This document shows positions 1 through 13,000 of a stretch of DNA of 64,000 nt, piece by piece. The stretch spans positions 35,083,231-35,147,230 of the forward strand of contig CM046307.1 of the NCBI GenBank assembly GCA_025267735.1, read 5' to 3'. Numbering within the stretch: position 1 is the first letter of the stretch; each line of letters opens with the position of its first letter. The notes under the pieces are model-generated. The model was not told where the DNA came from and did no database searches. It saw nothing but the letters and a program-made list of their open reading frames with translations. The position numbers were made by a program, and so were the translations under genes. The stretch comes from Mactra quadrangularis (lineage: Eukaryota > Mollusca > Bivalvia > Venerida > Mactridae).

Positions 1-305
1 GGTGAACACTAAAAATATCCCTTTAAAATGCTACTCGATATTTTTCTCATTAATTTAAATAGTTCTTTGAGAGGATCAAGCCCCACAGGATCTGGGATGT
101 ATACATGTGAAACATTGTTTATTATATATTGTATAATCCTGTCAGCATATGGACCAAGGGTTTATGTATATTGGTAATGAATTGAAACTGATACCAAGTA
201 AGGTCAATGTTTTAGTGCAAATCATCAATTTTGGAAAGTTGCCTGATGCATGCATGCACAGTTGTCATTTCATTATGCATCACTTCATTGTGAATATGTT
301 ACAAA

Positions 306-695
306 AAAGGACTGAAATTTCGCTGAAAAATCACTAAAATTTCTATGAAATTTCAATGATATTTTACTGAAATTTCCCAAATGCTTTCAGTGAAATTTCA
401 TTGGTATTTCAACAAATTTTTGCTGAAATTTCACTGGAATTTTACCAAATTTCCCCAAAATTTTACCAAATTTCCCCCAAATTTTGCCAAATTATTTCAG
501 TGAAATTTCAGTGGTACATGTATTTTGTTGACATCTCAGTGACATTTAGTCAAAATTTTGATGAAATTTCACCCAATTTTAAATAAAATTTTGAGAAAGT
601 CTCGGTGGTATTTTGCCAAAATATTTCACTGATTTTTCAGTGAGATTTTAATGAAATACTACTGAAATTTCACTGAGATTTCACACTACTTTTTC
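306..695. repeat. Low-complexity self-complementary GAAATTTC block
   Basis: About 390 bases built from variants of TGAAATTTCA with interspersed CCCAAATTTT units. Because GAAATTTC is its own reverse complement, the block can pair with itself in many registers. The open frame at 401-586 is a translation of the repeat (repeated QISPKFY-like words) and is not a gene. The first 300 bases and 696-1200 hold nothing recognisable. Confidence 0.7.
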
Positions 696-1200
696 ACTGG
701 GGGAGGAAACTAGAAAACTAAAAACATCGACACTCAGTTCGTCTTTTCAATATAATCTATAGTTCATGTTAATTTAGATTTAACGCCTTGAAAACGCCTG
801 AAAATATCAGAAAAAATCAGAAAATAGTATACATGTATAGCACCATCCAAAGTTTTTGGACAAAAGAAGTTTTAGAAAACTGAACATGCATACCGTACGT
901 AATGTAACTATCACTTAAGGTTTTTCAAGTAACATATTTACATCATAAGTTGACAAACTAATAAATGTTGAATTTGGAATTTATTTTATGACCTTTTGTT
1001 TTGTTTTTTAATGGGTTAATGTGAAAGGGTTTATCCTAAAATTGGCAGTCATCAATCCTCAACTGCAACTTAGTTAAGTTCTGTCAAATGTCAAACTTCT
1101 GAAATAATTGTACCAATTGTCATTTTCATTAGTCTAAAATTAATATTCAGAGTTAAAACAATATCTTTGGGGAAATCTGGTGGTCAGCTATGAATGCATA

Positions 1201-4200
1201 ATAGGGCTGCAGCGAGTATCCGAATACTGGGATATTCGTGATCCCGACCAGAAAATACAAATAAGAGTACAAATATTTGTCACGTCCAAAATCGTCAGAT
1301 CGCGATCTATTATTTGGAAAAAATGAAAATTTAAGAATATAACTTCATGAAAGAAAGAAAAAAATGGAGATTGTGTATTATTTGGCCTATAATATATAAT
1401 AAACACTGCAAGTAGTGTAGAGTAAATAAAGTTTTAATCAACGTATGTCTTTACTTGTAACATTACAGTCCAGAGCAGGGACCAGGAAATTCACCGAAGT
1501 CAATCAGTCCAAGGCCGTCCGAGTACCGGATACGGGTTTTAACGTGTACCATAATGACCCGACCATTTACTGTACTTTATTCACGACCATGTTAGTACTT
1601 ATTTTTTGCTCCCCTTTATTAGGAAGGCATACGATACATTGGCATTGTTTGTTTAAATTTTACAAAACTTAACTTCTATCTAGCATAAAAACGTGGTTTC
1701 CGAGTTTACTCCCTGCAATCGTCGGTCAGTTCAATTAACAGAACTTGAAAAAGGCTGTTTCATCTAGTTCTAATGTTGTAGGAAAACTCCGTCATATGGG
1801 GAAATCATTTTAACTGCGCATACGCAAAAACGGGTCCAAAGTAAATGTCTCGCATTTTATGCATCATTTGCTAAATATAGAAAGAAATCGTAAAATATTG
1901 ATAAGCTTTTTTAATTACACACGTAGATTAAAACGTTTCTCATACGAAGTGACGATCTAGCGTGGTTCGCGAAAATGTATGACATCTCATCTCAATGGTT
2001 CAAGCGGTTTCGTTTAACACAAAAGAATATCAAATCGTGTATAGTACACCTATTTATAGATAAATTAATGACAAAACTGTTCGTTTTGAAAATTGTTTTT
2101 GTTGAATTTGGAATTTAATAGTTTCCTTTATCATTCGTTCATCAAAGAAAGGAGAAGTGTGATTTTGATCATCAACAACTGTACCTTCGATTAATTAGAA
2201 TTTGCATAGATACATGTCCAAAGATTATTTCTTAGTATTCACAACTCAATTTAAGACGTAAAAATCAATCATGAATTAAGTCAAACAAATTAAAGATTAA
2301 ACGAATACATCAATCAGGAATTGACAACAAAAGCAATTAAATAGTTTTCTTTAATTATTCATAAAACATTCTTTATAAAACTATCACAGAGTAGACTGAA
2401 GTATACTCATTGACATGTATTTAATATTATTTTTATTATTATTTTAAGTAAAATTAAGTTTAGATTTTTAAATATTAAAATGTTTAATCCCCAAGCCATT
2501 GTTTGTAACATATGTTAGAAGCCAGTCACTTATGTCAATAAATATATATTTTTTACACCTTTTCAAACAATACTATAATTTTGATTATGTCAATCAAGCT
2601 CTCTTTGTAAATGTTTGATAATTTCCTGAATGACATCTGTTGGCTTCCCAGATTAAGTTACTCTACCATTTATAATGCAATTCATATGTTTGAATCTTAA
2701 TACTTCTCAAAGCTGTCATTTGTTACTTAAGTATTACTTATATTTTTGACTTCTTATTTTTATTGGCTTCAAGCCCTTACAACTTTTTCATTGGTCAAAT
2801 AAATTGACCCCACCCCTTGATATACTTTTCTTATAAATACTTAGATAGATTAATTGCCAAAAACATAAAATAAATAATATAGGATTTTAGAATTAAGTAC
2901 AGAATATAACTTTGTGTACGTCTTAGAATATACTTTGTGTATAAAACTAGGAATAGACATTTGTTGTCAACTTTTGTAGAACTTATTGTTAAATGACTTT
3001 GTGAAAATTTGTCTATTTGTGACATTGTTATAATTGTTGGACTTTGTGATTATTATACATTACAACGGAATAAATTATTATATACTTTACTTCAAGATCT
3101 TTGTGATAGATTAACTTTTATTTACTTATACTTTAACTGGAAGCTGCGAGCCATCGAGAGTAATAGCGCAAAATATAGCGCCACAACAACAACATACTTC
3201 AAGAAAAGAGACTCACCAACATCTAAACAACTCATACATAATATTAGTAAAGTCGCACTGGGTCGAGCTGCCCGCAAAAGATAGGTAGCCGACCATAGAA
3301 ATCCTAAATTATCGGAGGTGTGACAAAACATTATTGTTTTTTTACAAGTTTACTGGTTTCAAACAGACCAATTGAAAAACGTAATCGGTTCGATGGACAC
3401 GATTAAGTAAGAACATATTCTTCTGCTGTTCTTCAAATTAATCAAGTGCAAATCAAGCGTACCCTGCTGTGCTCGATCAAAAAAATATCACTGCGTCAAC
3501 CCCGGATGATACCTGTAGCCATGGATACATATACAGGGTCCATTATGTAATATGTGGACAATTAAGCAGGATATTACAACAATAAACATAGAGTGTACGC
3601 AACTGATCGATGTATGATAATTTTTTATCAATACGTTTTCTTGAAAATTATGGAAATTTAAGGTTTGATGTCAAAATTTGCAAGTTTTTCCTGGACCGAT
3701 TTTTTTAAGGATTTTGAAATCTCAATTGGTACAAAATGAAATCAAAGCGCTGAAGGCACTGGATTTGTTCGGGTTTAAAAGGTAAAATGAGATTTCCTGC
3801 ACCAACTACGTTTGTACACAAAGGTCAGTTCAGTGATAGGTAGAGTATCATTGCTACGGTTCAAAACACTTCAAAAAATCGACCTATAAATACAGCAGGT
3901 AAACCGGTCAGGCAAACACACTTTTGATTTGTGTTCAATCACAACATAATACATGCAAGTCCAAATAAATGAAGTCCACTATTCAGACATCATTCTAAGT
4001 CATCAACTACATTCTTTAAACTTTTCCTATAGAACCATTCTATTACAAAAGCTGATGTAACATCTCTACTGAAAACTGGCACTAACAACAGGTCATAACT
4101 GAATATTTGATACCATTCTATTACATAATACGACGTAAAGATCTCTACTGAGAGGCTTAACTTACAAGCTATTATACATACGCTTCAGTATGACCGATTA

Positions 4201-4914
4201 ACAAGTGTATTTCAGGAATTATTGCGCCTGTCATAGCAGACGATCATTTTGAATTACTCTATACTTATATACTGAGGGACTACTTCTGGATTCTGCACAT
4301 TTTCAAAATCAGAGAGGGTCTGAAATACGGTAGATATATTTGTTCAGGACTGACGTCCCGAACAAATAAAAATCCGTCCGAAAACCGAAAAACCGGCGAT
4401 TTCCTGGTTCCTGGTCCAGAGATTACCACGACAAGCATATTTTGTGAAATCGTAAGAGTCAAATTTTAGTATCGGTTCTCATGACCATCATGGCAAACTT
4501 ACAAGAGCATAATTATGAAACTATAAAATGAGTATCCTTTACGTTTATTGAATGCATTATGAAATTATTAGAAATAATTTATATCTTCAATGATAAACAT
4601 TTTGGCATGGCATAGTCTAGCCTCTTTCTGTTGGGTCAATAAGGGCTACAATAATGTTTTGCATATAAAAATGCCTAGGTGTGAAGAAACAAGAATATGT
4701 TCTGCACAAGTCCAGTACAAACGAATGCACTCTGATCGCTAAAATTCTTTGACCTTAATTTTCAATCGAATGAACCATTGAAAACTGACGATTCGCTACA
4801 TTTTTCGATAAAAAAAAATATCGCCAAATACCGGTACGTTAAATTCATACTGCGATACGTATCGTCGCAGCTGCGTATTGCAGGTATATTTACCGGTATA
4901 TTGTGGCAGCCCTA
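1201..4914. mobile_element. Possible large element with AGGGCTGC ends
   Basis: The left end reads AGGGCTGCAGCGAGTATCC at 1203 and the right end, on the other strand, reads TAGGGCTGCCACAATATACC from 4914 inward. TAGGGCTG-type termini are common in hAT transposons. The interior of 3.7 kb has no transposase that I can recognise, only short frames (3009-3284, 4280-4462). I see no convincing 8-base target duplication, so the two ends may belong to different insertions. A sequence rich in ACCGGTA near 4830-4900 resembles one at 62810-62890. Confidence 0.3.
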
Positions 4915-4935
4915 ATCTTCATACATCTATACATA

Positions 4936-5540
4936 ACAAGAGCAGTCCATGGACAGAGCACTCGACTATTCCGGGTATTCATGTCAACGACAGCAACAAC
5001 TCATGCTGGGGTTATGCAACCTGGTATTTGACCTTCATTCCTAACCCGGTTGACATGTGTGAAGTTTCAAGTAAATCCCTTCAGTAGGTTCAAAAATAAA
5101 ATGTTGCACCAAAAATTTTAACCAAAAATTATTTAAGTATTAGAGGGCCATAATCCAGTCAAAATTCTTGCTAGAGTTATGCCACTTGGAATTTGACGTC
5201 AATTAGTACCCCTGTAGACATGTGTGAAGTTTCAAGTGAATCCCTTCAGTTGTTGCAAAGATAAAATGTTGCACCTAAAAATTAACCAAGAACTTTTCTA
5301 AGTATAAAAGGGCCATAATTCAGTCCAAATTCCTCCTAGAGTTATGTAACTTGGTATTTGAACTCCAATGGTAACCCCGTAAACACAAATAAAGTTTTAA
5401 GTGAATCCCTCCAGTACTTGCAAAGATATAAAAGATACAAAAATGTTGGACCTAAAAACTTAACCAAGAAGTGTTACGCAGACGCTGACGCACAGCTGAG
5501 TAGGATAGCCCCACTATTCTCCGAATAGTCGAGCTAAAAA
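4936..5540 (-). mobile_element. Pearl/Helentron-associated-type tandem-core element 1
   Basis: Read on the minus strand it starts TTTTTAGCTCGACTATTCGG and ends with a short hairpin GTCCATGGAC followed by TGCTCTTGTT. A subterminal inverted pair CTCGACTATTC/GAATAGTCGAG lies inside the two ends. The core has three divergent repeats about 166 bases apart, each containing GAAGTTTCAAGTGAATCCCT and an AAAATGTTGCACC word. Terminal asymmetry, the 3-prime hairpin and a tandem core of about 160 bases fit the description of bivalve pearl elements, thought to be non-autonomous Helentrons. No coding capacity. Family assignment is inference. Confidence 0.65.
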
Positions 5541-6928
5541 GTTCCAAGCAAATGCACACCTTTAAATAAACACTTGCAAAATACTAAAAAATAATTGAAA
5601 TACAAATGTACTATACATAGCATAAATTATAAAACACACACAGAAGTTCTTGTTGCAGAAAATATTGTATTTATAAAAATGCTTTGATAAGTTTTTAAAA
5701 GATACAACATACAAAATTGTTGAGATCATTAGTAGAAATTTTCGTTGATTTTTTTAATGATCATGGCTGCCAATAGGTAAGAATAGGTAAAAGAACTAAA
5801 AAAACCTGAGAAACCCCCTTGGAAAGGATGAAATAAGGAAAATTGGTTCAAAACGTTCATAAAAATCATTGTAAAGAAAACTCAGATTGATATTTATTTT
5901 TGAAATCTCAAAAAGTATTAAGCTAATGCAATTCTGCCTGGAAAATTTCTGACAGGTAATTTTCAGTGAAGCTTATTTTCTGTCCTAGATTAATTTAAAA
6001 GAAAAAGCCACTCCCTCAACTTTCTGGCTCAGTAAAGCTACTGTCCCATAAACATGAAAATAGCCATGAGGGCACCGTACCGGCGCCGTGCAATCAAGCT
6101 CCACAAGGACCCGTATGAACTCTTGCGTACCTGCGCGGACTGTTACGTTTATACCAGGGTTCGTGAGAAGAGCCCAGGATACACATATCAGTTTCAGAGT
6201 CAAATCGTGAAAAAAATCATGACCAAGTATGGATTAAACATGCACCCGTACGGGTGTGTTGTTTTGTACCTTGTGCGTACCGTCACCTTGATATGCAAGG
6301 CTTCCCACGACCTACGCTGTCTGCATGTACGGGTCTGTAACAAGCCACAATTTTATGGGACTGAGGCATTAAATAGCAATTCTCACCATTTGGGGCAAGA
6401 AATTGTGCCAATGTTTAATAAAGACAGGTCAATCTATAATAAACAAATATTTCTCCTTATGCAAAGTTGTACACACCATATTCACTAAAACTCAAAATCA
6501 TATCATCTAGCAAATCTCTATTTTGCAATGTTCAAAAAACAAAACCAGTCTACTCTCTAAAAACAAGAGTGGAATAATCAGACATTAAAACAAATTAACA
6601 ATAAACATGTTGGTGACATGTATCATCTGTTATTCTTTAATTACAATATTCATGCTTGGAATCACACAGTATAATGAAACTTTCAAACTTGGCAAGAAGA
6701 ACACGTGTTGCATTCATAGGTAAGTTGATAAAAATGAATTTCCTATTCATATATTCTAATTGCATTGGAATTAAACCAACTCAATGTTCAATGAATGCAG
6801 TATGTTAAAATATACTCAGATCATTCTACAAGAAGGTAAGTATTTCATGATCTGTAGACTTGAGTGTAAAAGCTTCCTTATTAACTTAATTCAAAGTTCT
6901 ATTTTCATTATGCTCAATTATCAATAAG
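5541..6928. other. Unassigned sequence, one 144-codon open frame
   Basis: This stretch lies 3-prime of the CARD-APPBP2 gene and probably includes its 3-prime UTR near 6929. The frame at 6054-6488 (plus) would encode a basic peptide starting MKIAMRAPYRRRAIKLHK. I recognise no domain, and its base composition (CCGTAC-rich) differs from its surroundings, which suggests a repeat relic. No polyadenylation signal could be chosen with confidence. Confidence 0.3.
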
Positions 6929-7068
6929 TCACAAATTGAGTATTTTAATGATGACATGATATGAATAACTTGGTCTGTCATTGCCCAATTCAGTGCTATA
7001 TAATATTGCAACATTATGTCCAACTTCCAAAAGACCTAATTGGTAACTCAAATTCATGGGTTTTCCAT
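6929..7068 (-). CDS. CARD-APPBP2 terminal exon j
   Basis: The acceptor CCTTTGCACAG is strong and the phase (split Asp codon) agrees with exon i. The exon encodes 45 further residues (KPMNLSYQLGLLEVGH...) and stops at TGA 6931-6929. Similarity to the human C terminus is weak, so this exon rests mainly on splice and phase evidence. Confidence 0.65.
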
Positions 7069-10000
7069 CTGTGCAAAGGCAGTACAAACAAATTTTCACA
7101 TTATTGCTGAAAAGCATGAAATACAGATAAAATCCTATGGTTCTTTGTACACAATTTTTCAATGTGACAGTGAAAGTTTGTTTGTAGGGCAGGGGAAAAC
7201 CTAAATATTTGAGTTCCTATAGAGTCTATCTAAACATTTTCTACAACTAATATCAATTTACACATTACATCTAGGCAAACATATTTTTAAATTTCAGACA
7301 ACAACTATAACTCCTAAAAGGTCGACTGTCATGCTCCTAAAACTAATAATATGTCCTTGAACATTGGCAAATTAAGGGACAACAGAGCACACCTTGATTT
7401 AAAAGAGGGAAAGATGTAAATATCTAGCTTTAAAATATTACCTGGTGTATACAACATGAAAGCTAAAATAAATAATGTAATCAAATGAAATGTTCACATT
7501 TTTCCTCATGCTATATTGTAAAAAAATATTCAACTATCAGTGGCTCATATGTTAATCCTGCTGATCTTAATACTCACCACTACATAACTACTGTACTCAC
7601 TATCCATAAAATAGATATCCATTTTTATGTACAGGTATTATTGACCAACTTTCGAGTATTTAAATCAGCAAGGGTAATGTAAGTGCCACTGAGAGTTTAA
7701 TAAAATGTAACAATACTAGTATTGAAGTGGTTAAGTTTCTTCAAACCAGAGTGACAAATAATTCACCTGTGGATATTTAGTGACATCTCATCATTCATCT
7801 CTGAGATGGTTTGCTTTAGTTCAAGGTATTAAAACATAGTTAGCTATAAGGGAAGAATCAAATAACTGATGGCACTGTCAGGACATGAATTTAACAGGGC
7901 AAAATTTATCCAGAGACATATAGAGGTTGGACTAATGATCTTTTTCTTCTAAAATTTACAAACTGCATTATGAAGGATCAGCGAAGCTACATTGATACTG
8001 TCCACAGAAGAAATCAGTATAGATGTATATGATCTATTTTTAGACACTGGAAATTTGTAGGCATGTCTATTTTAGCCCATTGGTGTTACAGCCGACAAGA
8101 ACAGAAATGGGTTAGAAGTTACATAACTTGTTATCAATCTTTTAGAGGATGAATGTGGGTTCCTTACTGAAACTATTTAAACGGAATTAACAAGGATATT
8201 TCTATGTATTGTGAGTAGACACAAGACAGCTTGATACTGTCAGATATTGTTATCAAGGGGACTATTTATTCACACGTTGGTATTAAATTATCCTAACAAC
8301 ATACCACTGTGCTGAATCTAACTGGGCATGACCGTGGAATGTCTACGTCGGTGACATTTTTTGATGTGTTTCATAACATGTGATGCGTTGCATTGATGTG
8401 TTGCTAACGCAATCCCTGTCAAAAACCACCCAAACTAAGTCATGCGTAAAAATTATTTGTGCAGAAATTTCAGAGTAAAAAAGGACAACTAACAGACTGC
8501 AGGCATTTATGGACAAAGGAATTAACAGTTATTTTATGCCCTCTTTGAATATTTTCTATCCTTGGACTACAGCAAGGATTTGATGAAAACAATTGTTTGT
8601 CTACATTCTGAAGCTCACAAGACTTAATTCTCAGATAAAAATATCATTTGTTTTCCACTTGTCATGTACTGGACTAAATATTTCCACTAAATAGTACAAT
8701 TTAGTTCAGTACATAAATATGCAGATGTATAAGGTAGCCAAGTGACAAACAAAGCTCTTTGACCATTTTTCATGCAAACTTGAAATCACAGACTGACAGC
8801 AACATCACATGACAACGTATATTCGTGCATTAACATGCCTTATTAGAAATTTTTAAGAAAACAATGAACTTGCATGTACAATATACTTGCATGTTAAATA
8901 TAAAATAATCAAAGACAAACCAGTGAAAATCAGAAACTTAGCATTCAGCAAGTATCATGAGTGACTTTGTGAGGCTAAATAAAGGATTGAATAACCAAAA
9001 AATAGCTTTATTAAATAAAACCTTTATTTTTACTCATATATTCATTGTACATAGTTAAACTAGTGTTATTTACATACATGTAAACAAATACTTTGATAGT
9101 TTGTTTGGGTTTTAACGGCACATCAACACAGATTATATCACGCCGCCAAATACTTTGTACAATAGAGTTTGACTATTAAGTCCATCAAAAAGTGATGGTC
9201 TCAATAGCAGTATGCTTGATATAGCCTTATAGGGTACACGTATATTTCCATCTCAAAATTAGCCATTGGAAGTAAAACCTCATAAAAAATTGTGAGATTT
9301 TGCAATGATTAACCTAGGTAGTCTTCATAGCTGAATATAATGTAATAAGTAATGATGATGGACATTATTAAGGCAGAATGATAGCCAAGTAAGTCCTAAT
9401 GGCATCTTTACAATGTCATGTCATTTTGATCTGATATTTAACCTGCTTTTGAAACTGTCTGGAGATGGGTAGCATTCAAAACATGAGAAATGAGTCATCT
9501 AAATCACACATAAGTTTTATTTAAGTAATACACAAGTTAACTAGGATCAGCAAGAGGAAAGCCTGATGGGCTAAATACTATTCTAGGACATTTGAAGGGG
9601 GGGGGGGGAATGTCCACCCTCGGCAAAAAAGGGGGGCAAATGTCCGGTTCCCGCCAAATACATGTTAACCTTTTTTATTATGATGCTTGAAATGATTAAA
9701 AGATAACTTTTTCAGCAAGCAGCCTGGACACTATAGACCCTAAAAACAGAGCTGCATGAAAAGCAGAACTAAGATAGATGTATACATACATTAATTGCCA
9801 CCAGTTTTCTGGTTACCACAACACATGAGAAAACTGTAACAGTAAAATATTCAAGGGCAAACAAAGATAATTTTGAAAATACATTTATAATAAGCCAGTG
9901 TGTCAAAAGTAATGGTGTAAGAGCAAAAAAAACCAAAATACATACCAACATTATCAACTACATTCTTTAATATCATAATACATTCTTTAGGTTTCTCTGT

Positions 10001-13000
10001 TATCTTGTAGAATGTTCCAAGTGTTGCAGCAGCCAACAATCTAAAGTAACTATCACTTGACTGACAAAGTTTCATCAAAGCTACACTTGTTTGCATCATA
10101 TCTTCAGCTAACTGAAGTCTAAAATAAACAAATATATATAATTAGAATAATCAATTTTTTTTAATATTTATTTGGATTGAGGATGAAGAGCTATGTTACA
10201 CAAATTAAAATTGGCTAGAACCTGTATTAACAATTTTAGGAAATTTCAGAATATTAATGTACCTAAATTATTACAATCAAAATATAGTAACTAGTAATAG
10301 TGCAATAAATAGTACGGATGTCTTAATCAGGGCTCAAGTTTTCTAGAGAAAAACAAATACTAATTTTCAATTCTAAGTGATTTTATTGTAAATTTAGGAC
10401 AATTTTAGAAAGCCCTAATATACTGTAAAAGTTGTGTTAGATAATACTTCTATATGGCTTTTCAATTAGTTCATAATTATGTTTATGAGGGAATATAGCT
10501 TAAGAATAAAAACTAAATTTTGAGGTTAGAGTTAGTTTTCAAGTTTTATAACCTTGAGTCAAAGACTTAAAAATCTTTAAATTCATTACGACCAAGTCAG
10601 TCAAATTTTTATAATTAACTTTTATATATATCAATACCTTCATAACATTACTTAAATTACTAAAACTAGACCTATCACTGAATGTGATTAACTATCGAGA
10701 AATTGGGAGCTGAGAAAATGAGTAGGAAGGATGTTTCATCAAAGGGCCATAACTTGGAAAACAAGAGCAGTCCAAGGACAGCGTGCTAAACTTTTCGGGT
10801 GTTTTGTTCATGGCAAGGCTTATCTTTAAACAAAAATGATTTCAAGACAGGACATAAATTTTGAAAGGAAATAAATCAGTCAAACAATAATTACCAATTC
10901 ATATTTGTAAAATATAAAAGGGGCATAACTCCTAAAACATTCATCCATAGTAACGTCCATTCAAAGTTAAGTAGACATAGTATCAATGAATTAGCATACC
11001 TACTTTCATTTAAATATCTTTGAAAGGAACTATTAACATTTCAGTTTAAACGAATTTGTTTGTTTGTTTTGTTGGGTTTAACACCGTAGCAAGACATTGT
11101 ATAGGTCATATAACGGTGGAAAGTCAACCTTCTCACTCCTCCTGGAAAGACTAAATCTCTGGATTTAGCTGTTAACCAACTACTAAGCGCATACTTTGGT
11201 CAGTGACTGACAACTGCTCTACATTTAAAATAATCATTGGTAGAAGGGAGAATGACCGTAGAAAATTAAACAAATTTCAACATTAAAGTAATGGGAATAA
11301 CTAAAAAAAATAATCAAGAGTTATGTCCCTTTGTAGTCGTGAAGATGTAGTTCTGATCAATAAGCATACTGTCATTTAAATATCTTGACAAGAATTAAAA
11401 AAATTTCAGTTCAAAGTACTTTAACCCTAATTTAAAAGTTTAAAAGGGACAAAACTCCAAAAATAATTTATCAAGAGTTACATCCGTTTGCAGTGTTTCC
11501 GCAACTGTGCATTTTTTGTGTCTTAGACGCATTTTTTTCAGTGATGACCCGTTGAAATGTGTCTAATGTGTCATTTGTGACGCAACCAAAATATTATAGT
11601 AAATTAAATTTTTTTCATGTTTAATCAAAGACAAAGGTAACAGGGTAAAAAAATCGCGTCCCGAAAAATTGGTATAATTTGTCTTACCGATACACACAGA
11701 AAAGCAACAGAAAAATCGTTTCTTTGATCAATCACATTTTTAATATTCTATCAGAACTTTGTCAATTTGATTTAACAACAGAACACAAATATATGCTGCC
11801 AAAAAATAACTTTGACGAAATTACAACAGTCATTTTTTTGGTGATAAGTAGTTCACTAAATACGGCTTTTACATTGTATATGACGCGGGCATTTGGTTAC
11901 GAAGTATCAATTTAAAATAGTGATCTTGTCTTATTACATAACCATTTGTCACAAAACGTCTGTATATTGTATATTTCATCATTTACCAGTGATTTAATTC
12001 ATTTTAATTCTTTGTTTGGTTTGACATTGTTAAGACGCGTAAGTCTGTTAGCATCTTTTCACACTCCTTGAAGTTTTATACACAGCAATGTCTTAGTTGC
12101 AATGTCTCATAATTAACATTAAGTTTTATTTAATAATAATTACTGTTAATTATGCTTAAAACAAGAATGACCTAGTTCTTCATTTGTCCGCTAAATAATT
12201 ATGATCCAAAGAAAATGATCGATTGAAAAAATATTGGCGTATGCAGATAAGCTTGTTCTTTTGTTTACATTCACCTATTTTCAAAATAGCACTGTCTTTA
12301 AATTGTTTACTTTTAGACAGTTTTAATTGATGATTTTACTCAACTTGTTGTTTTTTTTTAAAAATGCTCGGCAATTTTGTTGTGAAATGTCGGAGATTTC
12401 TTAGTCGATTATTTCAAACAATTGAACTGAGTCATTTAAAATACAAAAATATTTGTAAATAGGCGATTCCCTGAAGTAAATTTGGAGAATTTATACTCGA
12501 AAATTGATGATTTTCCACACGTTTCTGTGTGCATTTTCCCCCAAAAATAGGCAAGTTTACTTGTGAAAATCTTTTATTTTTTCAAAGTGATCGTATGGTT
12601 GACAAAGCCATGTTAAATTTATAAATACTTGATTGTTGTTAAGTTATCGCTATGTAAACACAAAAATTGTCATTTTATGGTTGCAAGCTCACCTAACCAG
12701 GTTTTGCTGAACCCATGTTCATAACCAGTACACATCCTTTAACATCCTTCTCCATATATCTTTAATGGAGCAAAACAAACCAAAATTTTTATTATACAGC
12801 ATATTTGATGTAAATGGGTTTAATAGTCAAGTTATAACACTGACCCTTAAAACTTCAAATGACCCTCAAAAAATAAACGAGGGGGTCAAAAATGACCCTC
12901 AAATATTGGAAGATTGCAGAAACACTGCCTTTGAAGTCGAGTAGTTGTAGTACTGCTGAAAAAGCAAACTAACTTTCTATCAAACAAAATATATTCAGTT

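Noticed and set aside
1445..1672. 75-codon frame, with a GTRK-like word also seen at 4280-4462 on the minus strand
   Set aside because: The similarity is a few residues only and not enough to claim a domain or a paired structure.
6054..6488. 144-codon open frame as a gene
   Set aside because: No recognisable domain or splice context, with an equally open frame on the other strand at 5985-6203; the composition looks like a repeat.
7770..7830. Extra exon of the CARD-APPBP2 gene (minus, reading LKQTISEMNDEMSLN)
   Set aside because: No acceptor AG at the right place, and exon i already joins exon j in phase.
11679..11915. hAT transposase fragment
   Set aside because: It lies inside the hAT-type element, but the 78 residues show no zinc finger, RW motif or dimerisation domain.
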